A DNA stretch of 64,000 nt, taken from NCBI GenBank assembly GCA_903824495.1, contig CAIJXB010000026.1:1-64000 (forward strand), read 5' to 3'. Made by a program: the position numbers and the translations under genes. Shown one piece after another: positions 51,828 to 60,992 of the stretch; the first letter of the stretch is position 1; the number at the start of each line of letters is the position of its first letter. A model generated the notes under the pieces. It was not told where the DNA came from and did not search any database. It was given only the letters and a program-made list of their open reading frames with translations. The DNA comes from an uncultured Chlamydiae bacterium. GTDB lineage: Bacteria; Chlamydiota; Chlamydiia; Chlamydiales; Rhabdochlamydiaceae.

Positions 51828-52883
51828 ATGCTAAAAAAAACTCTGTGTGCCATGAGCCTTACCTGCGCTCTTTTATCCGCGCAGGAAAATACAGAGCTCT
51901 TATTACCCTCTTCTCGTCCCTCTGCGCCCAAAGGTTCCAATCTCTTTGTGCTAGCGGAATGGCTCTACCTACAAGCGAATGAAACCGGTCTTTCTTATGC
52001 GATAAACAACGAAGACTTCGATGTTTCAGATGATACGATTATGGGCTCTGGGCATACCGCTCAACCCAAATTTGAATGGCATTCAGGGATTAGACTAGGA
52101 CTTGGCTATAATCTGCCCCACGATGATTGGGATGTCCAGTTCATTTGGACCTGGTATGAAGATCAAGCCGATGATGCTCAGCGCTCTTCCGGAGAAAGCC
52201 CTACAGTCCTCCCTATTTTCCTTCACCCCAATGTATATAATGGCCAATCGATAGCAGCATGTGATTCTGCAAATGCGAACTTATTCTTGCATCTCAACAT
52301 GCTCGATCTCAATCTTGGCAAACAATTCAAGCTCAGCAAAACCCTCTCTCTTAGACCTCGCGTGGGAATAAGAACGGCTTGGCTCAACCAACATTATAAC
52401 ATCCACTATGCAGATCTTTTCGATAAAACCTCTTCCCTTGTTTTAGACGAATATTCAACAAGCGTTCAAAACAATTTCTGGGGACTCGGAATTCTTGGAG
52501 GAGTCGGTTCAGAGTGGAACATTAAATGGGGCCTTAGTATTTTTGGGGATGCTGATGTCTCCTTACTTTATGGCTTTTTTGATAACAACTACTCAGAATC
52601 TTACATCACTCCAACAGGAGCTGGTGGTCTTGTTCTTGCCGAAGACAACAGCTTCCGCATAGGAAGAGCCATTGCAGATTTGCAACTAGGACTGAGATGG
52701 ACATCTCCTTGTATAAAGGATCGTGTCAAAGTCGTTTTGCAAGCTGGATGGGAACAACACATGTTCTTTTCTCAAAACCAAATCATGCATTTTGTCGATG
52801 GACAAAGTTGGGGCAACTTCGTCCAAAATCAAGGTGACGTAGATTTTCAAGGCTGGTCCGCAGCCCTACATTTGTATTTCTAG
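51828..52883 (+). CDS. MOMP-like outer-membrane protein, copy 4
   Basis: A 351-residue member that with copy 5 forms a second subgroup. The signal peptide is MLKKTLCAMSLTCALLSAQE. Shared barrel marks are NLFVLAEWLYLQANETGLSY, GIRLGLGYNLPHDDWDVQ with IWTWYEDQ, SANANLFLHLNMLDLNLGK and NFWGLGILGGVGSEWNIKWG. It ends DFQGWSAALHLYF. This set lacks the SGEKVK block of copies 2 and 3. There is a good ribosome-binding site. The 248 bases to copy 5 contain no terminator that I can see. Confidence 0.88.
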   Translation: MLKKTLCAMSLTCALLSAQENTELLLPSSRPSAPKGSNLFVLAEWLYLQANETGLSYAINNEDFDVSDDTIMGSGHTAQPKFEWHSGIRLGLGYNLPHDDWDVQFIWTWYEDQADDAQRSSGESPTVLPIFLHPNVYNGQSIAACDSANANLFLHLNMLDLNLGKQFKLSKTLSLRPRVGIRTAWLNQHYNIHYADLFDKTSSLVLDEYSTSVQNNFWGLGILGGVGSEWNIKWGLSIFGDADVSLLYGFFDNNYSESYITPTGAGGLVLAEDNSFRIGRAIADLQLGLRWTSPCIKDRVKVVLQAGWEQHMFFSQNQIMHFVDGQSWGNFVQNQGDVDFQGWSAALHLYF

Positions 52884-53131
52884 ACATAGCTTAAAACAAC
52901 TTCTCAGCAAGTTTTTCTTATCTTTTCCTAAACACCCGTAAAAGTTTCTACACTTTTTTTCCCTTATTCGTTACAGTCGTAACAAGCGACTCTCTTTCCC
53001 CTTAGATATGTCGTTACTGAGCCGTTCAATTGAATAAAAACGGCCTTGCTTGGTTAACCATTTAAATAAAGGAGCAGCGTTTTTTCCTCTTCTTAAAGAA
53101 CCGAGGGCCACCTACGCTGTTGAATGAACAT

Positions 53132-54247
53132 ATGAAACATATAGCTTTTACAACCACACTATTTACTCTGACTTTGGGAAGCTTGAGCTATCTCGGGGCA
53201 GATGTAACTGACGCACAAATGCGCAGTCTAGAAAATAGAGTCAGCGCTATGGAGCAAAAAAAAGGCTCCAATGCAATGGTTAACCCTCCGGGAAGACCGC
53301 AAGTAAGAGATGGCGCAGATCTCTTTTTCACAGCCGATTGGCTCATCTGGCAAGGCCATGAAAATGGAACCGGCTATGCTGTCAAAACAAAGTCCGTACA
53401 AACTAACCCAACAACTACTCTCTATAATTCTGCAGTGAAAAACCTTCACTTCGATTGGGATATGGGTTTTCGTGTAGGACTTGGATACAATCTTCCTCAT
53501 GATGGATGGGATGTTGTTGCTGGATGGACTTGGTTCCATAACAAAGCACACGGAAAAGCATCTGAAGGAGACGGAACTCTTTATTCAGCTAATCCTTATA
53601 CACCAGCTGAAGTATCTGCTCTCAGCTATGATTCTGCCAACGCTCACCTGAACATCAAGCTCAATATGATTGACTTGGATTTAGGAAGAGAGTTCTTTGT
53701 CAGTAAGTGGATGACACTTCGTCCATTCATGGGACTTAGAACAGGCTGGATCAATCAAAGCTTCCACTCTTCTTATGTTGGCCCAACTCCTGCAACTGAT
53801 ATTTCTAGCCTTTATGCAAAAGCTGGTAATAAATATTGGGGTCTTGGTCTTCGCGCTGGTATGAATACTCAGTGGGGACTCGGAGCTGGATTTAGCCTAT
53901 TTGGTAATGCTGCGTTCTCCATACTCAATGGCTTTTTCAAAGTTTCAGATTACGAAAGAACCAATTATGCAACTGGCGTAGAAAACGTTAACCTATCTAA
54001 CCAAGACAGCTTCAGAGTGGGCAGAGTTATTTCTGAACTCGCTATGGGTCTTCGTTGGGATAGCATGTTTGCAAATGACCACTGCCATTTTGGAATTCAA
54101 GGTGGATGGGAGCAACTCATGTTCTTCGGACAAAACCAGTTCAAACATTTTACAGGTTCTAACACAAGCAATGCCGGCGCTTATTTTGCCAACCAAGGAG
54201 ACTTAACATTCCAAGGATGGACAATATCAGCACGTCTTGATTTCTAA
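53132..54247 (+). CDS. MOMP-like outer-membrane protein, copy 5
   Basis: A 371-residue member. The start is uncertain: ATG at 53132 is used because the signal peptide MKHIAFTTTLFTLTLGSLSY follows it, but neither it nor the in-frame TTG at 53120 has a well-placed site. After the leader comes a short coiled coil, DAQMRSLENRVSAMEQKKG, which copies 1-4 lack and which recalls the trimerising coiled coils of some porins. Then come LFFTADWLIWQGHENGTGYA, GFRVGLGYNLPHDGWDVV with GWTWFHN, KYWGLGLRAGMNTQWGLG and a final TISARLDF. The 52884-53131 leader holds the stem GCCGTT/AACGGC (53021-53044), compatible with a long structured 5' region. Confidence 0.87.
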   Translation: MKHIAFTTTLFTLTLGSLSYLGADVTDAQMRSLENRVSAMEQKKGSNAMVNPPGRPQVRDGADLFFTADWLIWQGHENGTGYAVKTKSVQTNPTTTLYNSAVKNLHFDWDMGFRVGLGYNLPHDGWDVVAGWTWFHNKAHGKASEGDGTLYSANPYTPAEVSALSYDSANAHLNIKLNMIDLDLGREFFVSKWMTLRPFMGLRTGWINQSFHSSYVGPTPATDISSLYAKAGNKYWGLGLRAGMNTQWGLGAGFSLFGNAAFSILNGFFKVSDYERTNYATGVENVNLSNQDSFRVGRVISELAMGLRWDSMFANDHCHFGIQGGWEQLMFFGQNQFKHFTGSNTSNAGAYFANQGDLTFQGWTISARLDF

Positions 54248-54271
54248 GAGACTGTTTATTTATATCTAAAG

Positions 54272-54303
54272 AAACCGGAAGGGAAACTTTCCGGTTTTTT
54301 TCT
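54272..54303 (+). terminator. Intrinsic terminator after porin copy 5
   Basis: AAACCGGAA (54272-54280) pairs with TTCCGGTTT (54289-54297) around an eight-base loop, followed by TTTTTCTTTC. sufS ends at 54306 on the other strand, so the transcripts converge at this hairpin. Confidence 0.92.
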
Positions 54304-54305
54304 TT

Positions 54306-55520
54306 CTAAGGACCTGTTTCATTCTTCAGCATCAAAATGACTTCTTCTAAAGCTTTTACGAATAGATCTACTTCTTCAAGTGTGTTGTATACAGCAAAAG
54401 ACACGCGTATTGCGGAGGTCACTCCAAATCTTTTCAGGGCTGGCTGAGCGCAAAGATGACCTGTTCTTACAGCAATGCCCTTCACATCAAGCAGTGTTCC
54501 TATATCAAGGCTGTGAGCGTCTTTAATCGTAAATGTCAGAATCGAAGATTTTTCTTTGCTTTTAGAAATCCATCTTATACCTTCGATCTTCTGCATTTTT
54601 TTAAACGCATATTCTGTAAGAATTTTTTCATGAGCTTCTATCTTATCAAGTCCCACTTCTTGGATAAAATCAATCGCAGCTCCAAGCCCCATCACTTCTA
54701 CAATGTTTGGTGTCCCTGCTTCAAACTTTAAAGGAAGTGGCTGGTACGTAGAATGCTCAAAAGTCACTTGATGGACCATGTCGCCACCACCTTGATAAGG
54801 GGGCATTTGATCAAGTAATGCTTTCTTGCCATAGAGAATTCCAATGCCAGTAGGACCATAGATTTTATGTCCGGAAAATACAAAAAAATCGACATCTAAA
54901 TTTCGCATCGATACTGCATGATGGGAAACACTTTGAGCGGCGTCCACTAAAACCTTAGCGCCTTTTTTATGAGCCAACTGGATTATTTCTTTGATGGGAT
55001 GGATTACGCCTGTTGCATTTGAAATATGAGCAATCGCAACTATTTTTGTTTTTGGCCCGAGCATTTTTTCATATGCATCTAAAAGGATTTCCCCTTGGTC
55101 GTTCACAGGGATTACTTTTAGCTTAGCTTTTCTTTCATGGGCGATCATTTGCCAAGGAATAATATTAGAGTGATGCTCTGTTTCAGAGATGAGGATTTCG
55201 TCACCTTCATTTAGAAAGGCTTTTCCAAAAGAAGAGGCAACAAGATTGATTCCATCTGTAGTGCCACGAGTGAAAATAATTTCACCATCTTCTGAGACAT
55301 CCAAAAACTCTCTTACTTTTTGTCTAATGCCGTCATAGTGACTTGTCGCTTGCATTGCTAAGTCATAAACTGCTCTATGAACAGTCCCATATTCTTCCTG
55401 TAAAAAGTAAGACATCCTGTCTATGACAGACCCAGGCTTTTGACTTGTTGCTGCAGAGTCAAAATAGATAAGGTGGCTACCCGGTTTAAAAATAGGAAAT
55501 TTTTTGCGGACATGCTCCAT
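54306..55520 (-). CDS. sufS: Cysteine desulfurase SufS
   Basis: SufS is a PLP enzyme that takes sulfur from cysteine for iron-sulfur cluster assembly by SufBCD. The 404 residues carry FTRGTTDGINLVASSFG, SETEHHSNIIPWQM, VLVDAAQSVSHHAV, FSGHKIYGPTGIGILYG with the PLP lysine, and VRTGHLCAQPALKRFG with the catalytic Cys. All key residues are intact, unlike the NifS-like protein at 26014. It is last in the transcript kdsB-sufB-sufC-sufD-sufS, five bases after sufD. The Suf order B-C-D-S matches Chlamydia (CT684-CT687 from memory). No sufE is seen in the window. Confidence 0.96.
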   Translation of the reverse strand: MEHVRKKFPIFKPGSHLIYFDSAATSQKPGSVIDRMSYFLQEEYGTVHRAVYDLAMQATSHYDGIRQKVREFLDVSEDGEIIFTRGTTDGINLVASSFGKAFLNEGDEILISETEHHSNIIPWQMIAHERKAKLKVIPVNDQGEILLDAYEKMLGPKTKIVAIAHISNATGVIHPIKEIIQLAHKKGAKVLVDAAQSVSHHAVSMRNLDVDFFVFSGHKIYGPTGIGILYGKKALLDQMPPYQGGGDMVHQVTFEHSTYQPLPLKFEAGTPNIVEVMGLGAAIDFIQEVGLDKIEAHEKILTEYAFKKMQKIEGIRWISKSKEKSSILTFTIKDAHSLDIGTLLDVKGIAVRTGHLCAQPALKRFGVTSAIRVSFAVYNTLEEVDLFVKALEEVILMLKNETGP

Positions 55521-55525
55521 ACTTT

Positions 55526-56800
55526 TTACCCCTGGTTTAAAAGAAACTGCTGGCAGACCTCTGATAGTTTATGACGAAGAGAGTCTACTTTGATTCCATC
55601 TAACACTTGCCTACAAAAACCTACAGTCAAAAGACTTTTGGCCTGCTGCAGAGGAACGCCTCTTGTCCTTAGATAGAATATTTGCTCTTCATCGAGCTGA
55701 GATACTGTAGCTCCGTGAGAAGCTTTTACATCATCTGCAAAAATCTCTAAGTTCGGCTTAGTATTGGCAGTTGCAAAATCTGAAAGCAGCAAGTTTTGAT
55801 TGAGCTGATATGCTTCGGTCTTTTGCGCAATGCGCTTCACATAGATCTTTCCAGTAAAACTTGAGCGGCTGTGAGCGGCTAGTACATTTTTAAAAAACTG
55901 ATGGGAGCGGCAGTTGGGAGCCGCATGTTCCATATGAATGTGGACATGTCCTTCTGCATGATCTCCTAGTGCTGTGAGCCCTTTAAGATCCGCTTCCGCT
56001 CTTTCACCTAGTAAAGAAACAAAATAATCCCGTCTAAACCCTGGTGATCCAAAAGTGATCGCATAAGAACTTAGCCTGCTGTCTTTTTTTAGTGATGCTC
56101 TAAACGCACTAAAGCCCCAGCAGGAGCCTTGATTTTCGTTAGAAAGAACGTGAGAAAAAGAGGCTCTTTCCTCTAGTGAAACATCTAGGTAATCACCCCA
56201 AAGTGTTTTGCTATTTGGCGCTGCATGAAAAGAAGAAACCATTTGCACTTCAGCATGAGCGCCTAAGAAAAGATGGATTCTTGGCCCTGCATAGATCTGT
56301 GAAGGGTCTGTTTGCACATGTAGAACTTGTATGGGACCTTCAAGCTGCGTCTTAGGAGGAACGTAAACAAAGACACCTTGCTTACATAAGGCGCCGTTTA
56401 AAAGAGCCCATGGATCTTTTTCTTGTTCAAGTAAAAGGTTCATGCGATGCTTTAAAAAAGTAGAGTACGAACTTTTCAACGCTTCTTCTAAAGGAAGAAC
56501 AATGAGTGAAGAAGGAAGTTTTGAAAGCTCGGGACAAAAAGATCCGTCTTTAAAGATGATGTAAGAATTTTGACTTTCCGGAAGGATCAAAGAAGCAAGA
56601 TCATATTCAAAAGGTTTTTCTGAAGGTTTTTTTTCAGCAAGCAAACTCTCGTAGAGTTTACGAAGAGACACGTATTGGAAGGCTTCTTCTTTTTTTTCAG
56701 GCAAGCCTATCTCTTGAAGCTTCTTCCAAGCCCCCGTCTGCCACGTTGAAATCTCTGAGCTCTTTAGCAAGCCGCCGAATAGATCTAAAACTTCTGTCAT
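55526..56800 (-). CDS. sufD: Iron-sulfur cluster assembly protein SufD
   Basis: SufD pairs with SufB in the SufBC2D scaffold. The 424-residue product has an N-terminal helical part and the right-handed beta-helix core typical of SufB/SufD (ILHVQTDPS-like IQVLHVQTDPSQIYAGPRIH, then GLTALGDHAEGHVHIHMEHA). The end reads DVKASHGATVSQLDEEQIFY, the region that carries the interface His. It overlaps sufC by four bases at one end and is followed by sufS after five bases. It is shorter and more divergent than SufB, as usual. Cluster-ligand cysteines are not needed in SufD. Confidence 0.93.
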   Translation of the reverse strand: MTEVLDLFGGLLKSSEISTWQTGAWKKLQEIGLPEKKEEAFQYVSLRKLYESLLAEKKPSEKPFEYDLASLILPESQNSYIIFKDGSFCPELSKLPSSLIVLPLEEALKSSYSTFLKHRMNLLLEQEKDPWALLNGALCKQGVFVYVPPKTQLEGPIQVLHVQTDPSQIYAGPRIHLFLGAHAEVQMVSSFHAAPNSKTLWGDYLDVSLEERASFSHVLSNENQGSCWGFSAFRASLKKDSRLSSYAITFGSPGFRRDYFVSLLGERAEADLKGLTALGDHAEGHVHIHMEHAAPNCRSHQFFKNVLAAHSRSSFTGKIYVKRIAQKTEAYQLNQNLLLSDFATANTKPNLEIFADDVKASHGATVSQLDEEQIFYLRTRGVPLQQAKSLLTVGFCRQVLDGIKVDSLRHKLSEVCQQFLLNQG

Positions 56801-57561
56801 AGGGATTCCTTTTCACTTAACCAGTCATAGCCTCTAGCTTCTAGCTCTAGCGCTAAGGAAAAATCTCCTGAGTGTACAATTTTTCCATCCATGAGAACAT
56901 GGACGTGATCGGGCTTGATGTAATCAAGAAGTCTTTGGTAGTGAGTGATAAGTAGTAGTGCCTTATCTGGTCTCATAAAATCATTGACCCCTTTAGCCAC
57001 AATCTTCATCGCATCAATGTCAAGACCTGAGTCTGTTTCATCGAGGATGGCAAGCAAAGGATCTAAAATGGACATCTGTAAAATTTCATTCCGCTTTTTC
57101 TCTCCGCCGGAAAAACCTTCATTGATGTTGCGCTCTGTAAATTCTTTCTTGATTTGAGCAGCTAGCATCTTTTCTTCCAGAAGCTTGTTGAACGCTTCTT
57201 CAGAAAGAAGATCTTGCCCCAAGGCTTTTTTCTTGGCATTGAGCGCTGCTAAAAGAAATTGCACGTTTGTGATGCCGGGAATCTCTACAGGATATTGAAA
57301 TCCCATGAATAGTCCCTTATGAGCTCTTTCTTCCGGCTCTAACTCTAAAACGCTAACGCCTTCAAATAGGATATCGCCTTGTTCAACTTCGTAGGAAGGA
57401 TCTCCTGCTAAGACCTTGGCAAGTGTTGATTTACCAGCTCCATTAGGACCCATGATCGCGTGGATATGGCCCGGTTGCATGGAGAGATTGAGTCCCTTTA
57501 AAATCATCTTTCCGTCTTTAGATACGGTTAAATTCTTGATCTCTAACATCATAAAAAACAT
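56797..57561 (-). CDS. sufC: Iron-sulfur assembly ATPase SufC
   Basis: SufC is the ABC-type ATPase of the SufBCD complex, cytosolic rather than membrane-bound. The 254 residues contain IMGPNGAGKSTLAKVLAGD (Walker A), the Q-loop GFQYPVEIPG, NINEGFSGGEKKRNEILQM (signature), AILDETDSGLD (Walker B with the SufC-specific DETDSGLD), and the switch His in LLITHYQRL. The first ATG (57561) overlaps the sufB stop as TAATG. ATGs at 57552 and 57549 would give the more usual MLEIKNL start, and I cannot decide between them. It is translationally coupled to sufB. Confidence 0.95.
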   Translation of the reverse strand: MFFMMLEIKNLTVSKDGKMILKGLNLSMQPGHIHAIMGPNGAGKSTLAKVLAGDPSYEVEQGDILFEGVSVLELEPEERAHKGLFMGFQYPVEIPGITNVQFLLAALNAKKKALGQDLLSEEAFNKLLEEKMLAAQIKKEFTERNINEGFSGGEKKRNEILQMSILDPLLAILDETDSGLDIDAMKIVAKGVNDFMRPDKALLLITHYQRLLDYIKPDHVHVLMDGKIVHSGDFSLALELEARGYDWLSEKESL

Positions 57562-59006
57562 TACCCCACGGAATTTTCTAATTTGAGCGTTAAAAGTTTT
57601 TGGGCTTCCACTGCAAATTCAAGTGGCAGCTCCTGGATTACTTCCTTACAAAAACCATTTACGATCATGTGAATGGCATTTTCTTTAGAAATCCCTCTTG
57701 CTTGTAGATAAAAGAGCTGATCTTCACTCATCTTAGAAGTGGAAGCTTCATGCTCTACGCAGCTTGTTGCATTCGATACTTCGATATAAGGGAATGTATT
57801 TGCAGAGCAAAGATCTCCCACTAACATCGAATCGCACTGTGTATAATTGCGACTCTTTGTAGCTTTTGGTGCTATTTTTACAAGACCTCTATAGGTATTA
57901 TGAGAGTGGTCTGCAGAAATCCCCTTCGAAATAATTGTCGATTTTGTATTTTTCCCAAGGTGGATCATTTTGGTTCCGGTATCTGCTTGCATATACCCTG
58001 AAGTCAAAGCAACCGAGTAAAACTCGCCAACAGATTCATCGCCTTGCAAAATGCATCCTGGGTATTTCCAAGTAATTGCTGCGCCAGCTTCTACTTGCGT
58101 CCAAGAGATTTTAGATTTGAAACCTTGGCATCTTCCTCGCTTGGTCACGAAATTATAGATTCCACCCTTACCAGTCACCGGATCTCCCGAGTACCAGTTT
58201 TGTACGGTCGAATATTTGATTTCAGCGCGGTCAAGAGCTACGAGTTCTACAACAGCTGCATGAAGTTGATTGTTATCGTAAGCGGGAGCTGTACATCCTT
58301 CCAAATAACTCACATACGAATCTTCTTCGGCTATAATGAGGGTTCTTTCGAACTGACCACTTTGACGGTCATTGATTCGGAAATACGTAGATAGCTCAAT
58401 AGGAGATCTAACTCCTTTTGGAATATAGACAAAAGATCCATCGGAAAAGACTGCTGAGTTAAGCGCTGAGAAAAAGTTGTCGCCAATAGGAACTACAGTT
58501 CCTAAGTATTTTTCAAGTAGCTCAGGATACTTTTCTACAGCTTCAGAAATCGAGCAAAGAACAACACCAGCTTCTTGAAGTGTTTTTTGAAAGGTTGTGC
58601 CGAGAGACACAGAGTCAAACACAACATCCACTGCGACATTCGCAAGTCTTTTTTGTTCGTCTAAAGGAACGCCGAGCCTTTCAAAAGTTTTTAAAAGTTC
58701 AGGATCGACTTGATCTAAATTTTCGAGCTTTTGCTTGAACTTAGGTGCTGAGTAGTAACAGATGTCTTGAAAATCAATGGGGGCGATTTTTAAATTAGCC
58801 CAAGAAGGCTCTTGCATAGTGAGCCACTTCTGATACGCTTTTAGGCGGAAGTTAAGCAGAAACTCAGGTTCGTTTTTCTTTTTCGAGATAAGCCGAATCG
58901 TCTCTTCGCTTAAGCCCTTAGGAATGCTTTCCATTTCAATGTCTGTAGAAAATCCGTACTTATAATCGGATTTGCTATTAAGTATTTCTTCCGTGCCCAT
59001 AACCAT
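57561..59006 (-). CDS. sufB: Iron-sulfur cluster scaffold SufB
   Basis: SufB is the core scaffold on which the nascent cluster forms. The 481 residues show the SufB pattern: [19 protein letters not shown] at the start, [59 protein letters not shown] with the conserved Cys region, and [20 protein letters not shown] near the end. It begins inside the kdsB gene (29-base overlap), without a strong site, so its translation probably depends on that of kdsB. The start could be either Met1 or Met3. Confidence 0.96.
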   Translation of the reverse strand: MVMGTEEILNSKSDYKYGFSTDIEMESIPKGLSEETIRLISKKKNEPEFLLNFRLKAYQKWLTMQEPSWANLKIAPIDFQDICYYSAPKFKQKLENLDQVDPELLKTFERLGVPLDEQKRLANVAVDVVFDSVSLGTTFQKTLQEAGVVLCSISEAVEKYPELLEKYLGTVVPIGDNFFSALNSAVFSDGSFVYIPKGVRSPIELSTYFRINDRQSGQFERTLIIAEEDSYVSYLEGCTAPAYDNNQLHAAVVELVALDRAEIKYSTVQNWYSGDPVTGKGGIYNFVTKRGRCQGFKSKISWTQVEAGAAITWKYPGCILQGDESVGEFYSVALTSGYMQADTGTKMIHLGKNTKSTIISKGISADHSHNTYRGLVKIAPKATKSRNYTQCDSMLVGDLCSANTFPYIEVSNATSCVEHEASTSKMSEDQLFYLQARGISKENAIHMIVNGFCKEVIQELPLEFAVEAQKLLTLKLENSVG

Positions 59007-59754
59007 TGCTTTGTAAATTGATGTACTGCTCTGCTGCGGTTAAGTGCTCAGGGAGATCTATTCCGATCGTTTCTTCCGCCGTTTCATTGACCCTGATCTT
59101 TAAACCGTGAGAGAGAAAACGAAGTTGTTCCAGTGATTCTGCTTTAGCAAGGAGGCAGGGCTCCATACGAGAAATATGCTCAAGGGCCTCTTTTGAATAC
59201 GCATAAAGACCGATGTGTTTAAAATATTTTTTTTCATTCCCTTCAAGATTGCGGTAGTAAGGGATAGGGCTTCTAGAAAAATAAAGAGCAAACCCTTTAG
59301 CGTCACATACAACTTTGGGAAGGTTAGGATCCTTTATTTGCTCTTCATCAACAATCTGAGTTTTAAGGGTCCACACATCTGCTTCGTCGCTTCCGAAAGA
59401 AATCAGTAAATCGCTTAGCATTTTTTCTGAGATAAAAGGCTCATCTGCTTGCCAATTCACCCAAATATCTCCTTGAACAAGACCTCTACTTTGAAGCTCC
59501 ACAAGACGATCAGTACCTACTTCGCAGTCAATTGAAGTCATATAGTACTTACCACCAAAGCCTTGGATCACTTCTGCAGTTTCTTCAGAATCAATAGCAA
59601 AGACAACTTCATCGAAAAAAGGGATTTTTATAGCAGATTCCCAAACCCACTGGATCAGGGGTTTTTCTCCAAGAAGAGCCAAGATCTTTCTAGGAAATCT
59701 AGAGGATTTTAGGCGGGCAGGAATGACACATACAACTTTTTTATTCTCAATCAT
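58978..59754 (-). CDS. kdsB: CMP-Kdo synthetase
   Basis: KdsB activates Kdo with CTP for lipopolysaccharide core synthesis, an essential sugar of chlamydial LPS. The 258 residues begin [22 protein letters not shown], the nucleotide-binding start of the family. [11 protein letters not shown] supplies the metal-binding Asp, and IPYYRNL and [19 protein letters not shown] follow. The product ends within the start of sufB (29-base overlap). Placing an LPS gene at the head of the Suf operon is unusual compared with C. trachomatis, where I recall kdsB elsewhere (CT182). Confidence 0.96.
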   Translation of the reverse strand: MIENKKVVCVIPARLKSSRFPRKILALLGEKPLIQWVWESAIKIPFFDEVVFAIDSEETAEVIQGFGGKYYMTSIDCEVGTDRLVELQSRGLVQGDIWVNWQADEPFISEKMLSDLLISFGSDEADVWTLKTQIVDEEQIKDPNLPKVVCDAKGFALYFSRSPIPYYRNLEGNEKKYFKHIGLYAYSKEALEHISRMEPCLLAKAESLEQLRFLSHGLKIRVNETAEETIGIDLPEHLTAAEQYINLQSNGYGHGRNT

Positions 59755-59943
59755 TCCATAGAGTATCTCACTACTTCTTTTTAAATTCTACCTTTTCTTA
59801 AAGGCAGGAAAAATACCCGCCGACCCAAAATAAAAAAATAACTTCACCGAAACAATGCAGACACAAAACAAACTATCTAATTGATTTTTTCATTAAAACA
59901 AAATAAACTTTGCGCAATCACATAAAATTAAAAGGAAAAATTT

Positions 59944-60903
59944 ATGAACTCACCTATACATCCATTTCTGCAAAGCTATCACCAAGTGAGTTTAGAATGT
60001 GGATCTCCGCCCCACCTTTGCGATGCCATGACATTTTATAAATTAAAAGAATTCAATTGCCCTTCTTGTAATACCCCCTTCACAACAGCCAAAATATGGA
60101 ATGAAGCCCTACAAGCTCTCCAGACGTGTCTAAAAGATGCTATGGGGATACAACTAAAACTCTTCGCCATTCAAAAGAAATTAATTGAGGAAGGAAAGCC
60201 CATACCAGAAGAGACTATCATACCAATGAAAAATACAATGGATATGACTGTAAAAACCATCAATGATGGCATTAACAGAGTACATCAATATCTAGACTCT
60301 TTTCCTTTTCGAGACGTTCCTGGATTAGAATTTCTTGCAAGACAAGCCTACAACATTGAGAATCGGGGGGATTATGGTTATACAGTTCCTGCTGTAGGAA
60401 CAATTCAAGTTCTTGAAAAGTTCCTCTCAGAAAACAATTTCGAGAAAAAAGATGTTACGATCATTGACTATGGAGCTGGAACTGCTTTGTGGAGCCGTTT
60501 CTTCTTAGCTAATGGCTTTGAAGTGCTTGCCGTGGATTGTAGAAGCACACGGGAAAACTATGTCAGATCTGAAGATTCCTTTCTTAAAAACCTCGGTAGA
60601 GAGATTTACTATGTCGAAAAACATAAATGCGGCCTTCCTACAGATTGCTCTAAGCAGATTTTATTTCTTTGCTGGCCCGAAAACCCATCAGAGACAAGCT
60701 ATCCCATGTATGCAGGAAGAGTTTTAAAGGAATTTCGAGAAAGGAATGGAATCCTTGCGATCTATATAGGATGGGAGCGAGGAGGAAACACCGCAAGCCC
60801 TGCTTTTTTTGATGAAATGGAAGAAAATTGGGCATTTAGTATTGTTGATAAAAGCAAAAAGGCTACCTGGAGCTCTGAGATGTATCTTCTCAAGAAAAAA
60901 TAA
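59944..60903 (+). CDS. Methyltransferase-fold protein with RING-like N-terminus
   Basis: The 319-residue product has two parts. Residues 12-46 read SYHQVSLECGSPPHLCDAM and then FNCPSCNTPFTT, with Cys19, His24, Cys26, Cys39 and Cys42, like the second half of a RING or U-box zinc finger. A helical linker follows, then a class I methyltransferase-like core, VTIIDYGAGTALWSRFFL (about 175-192), EVLAVDCRST, and the later strand ILAIYIGW. There is no signal peptide. A eukaryotic-type zinc finger in a chlamydia often points to an effector, but only half of the fold is visible, so this is tentative. AAAGGAAAAA precedes the ATG. Confidence 0.68.
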   Translation: MNSPIHPFLQSYHQVSLECGSPPHLCDAMTFYKLKEFNCPSCNTPFTTAKIWNEALQALQTCLKDAMGIQLKLFAIQKKLIEEGKPIPEETIIPMKNTMDMTVKTINDGINRVHQYLDSFPFRDVPGLEFLARQAYNIENRGDYGYTVPAVGTIQVLEKFLSENNFEKKDVTIIDYGAGTALWSRFFLANGFEVLAVDCRSTRENYVRSEDSFLKNLGREIYYVEKHKCGLPTDCSKQILFLCWPENPSETSYPMYAGRVLKEFRERNGILAIYIGWERGGNTASPAFFDEMEENWAFSIVDKSKKATWSSEMYLLKKK

Positions 60904-60992
60904 AGTAAACTCTCCAAATTGTAAGATTTCTTGATTTTTTTAAAAAAAGCACTCACAATGGATTTTTACTAAATTCCATTTGAGAAACTTAC

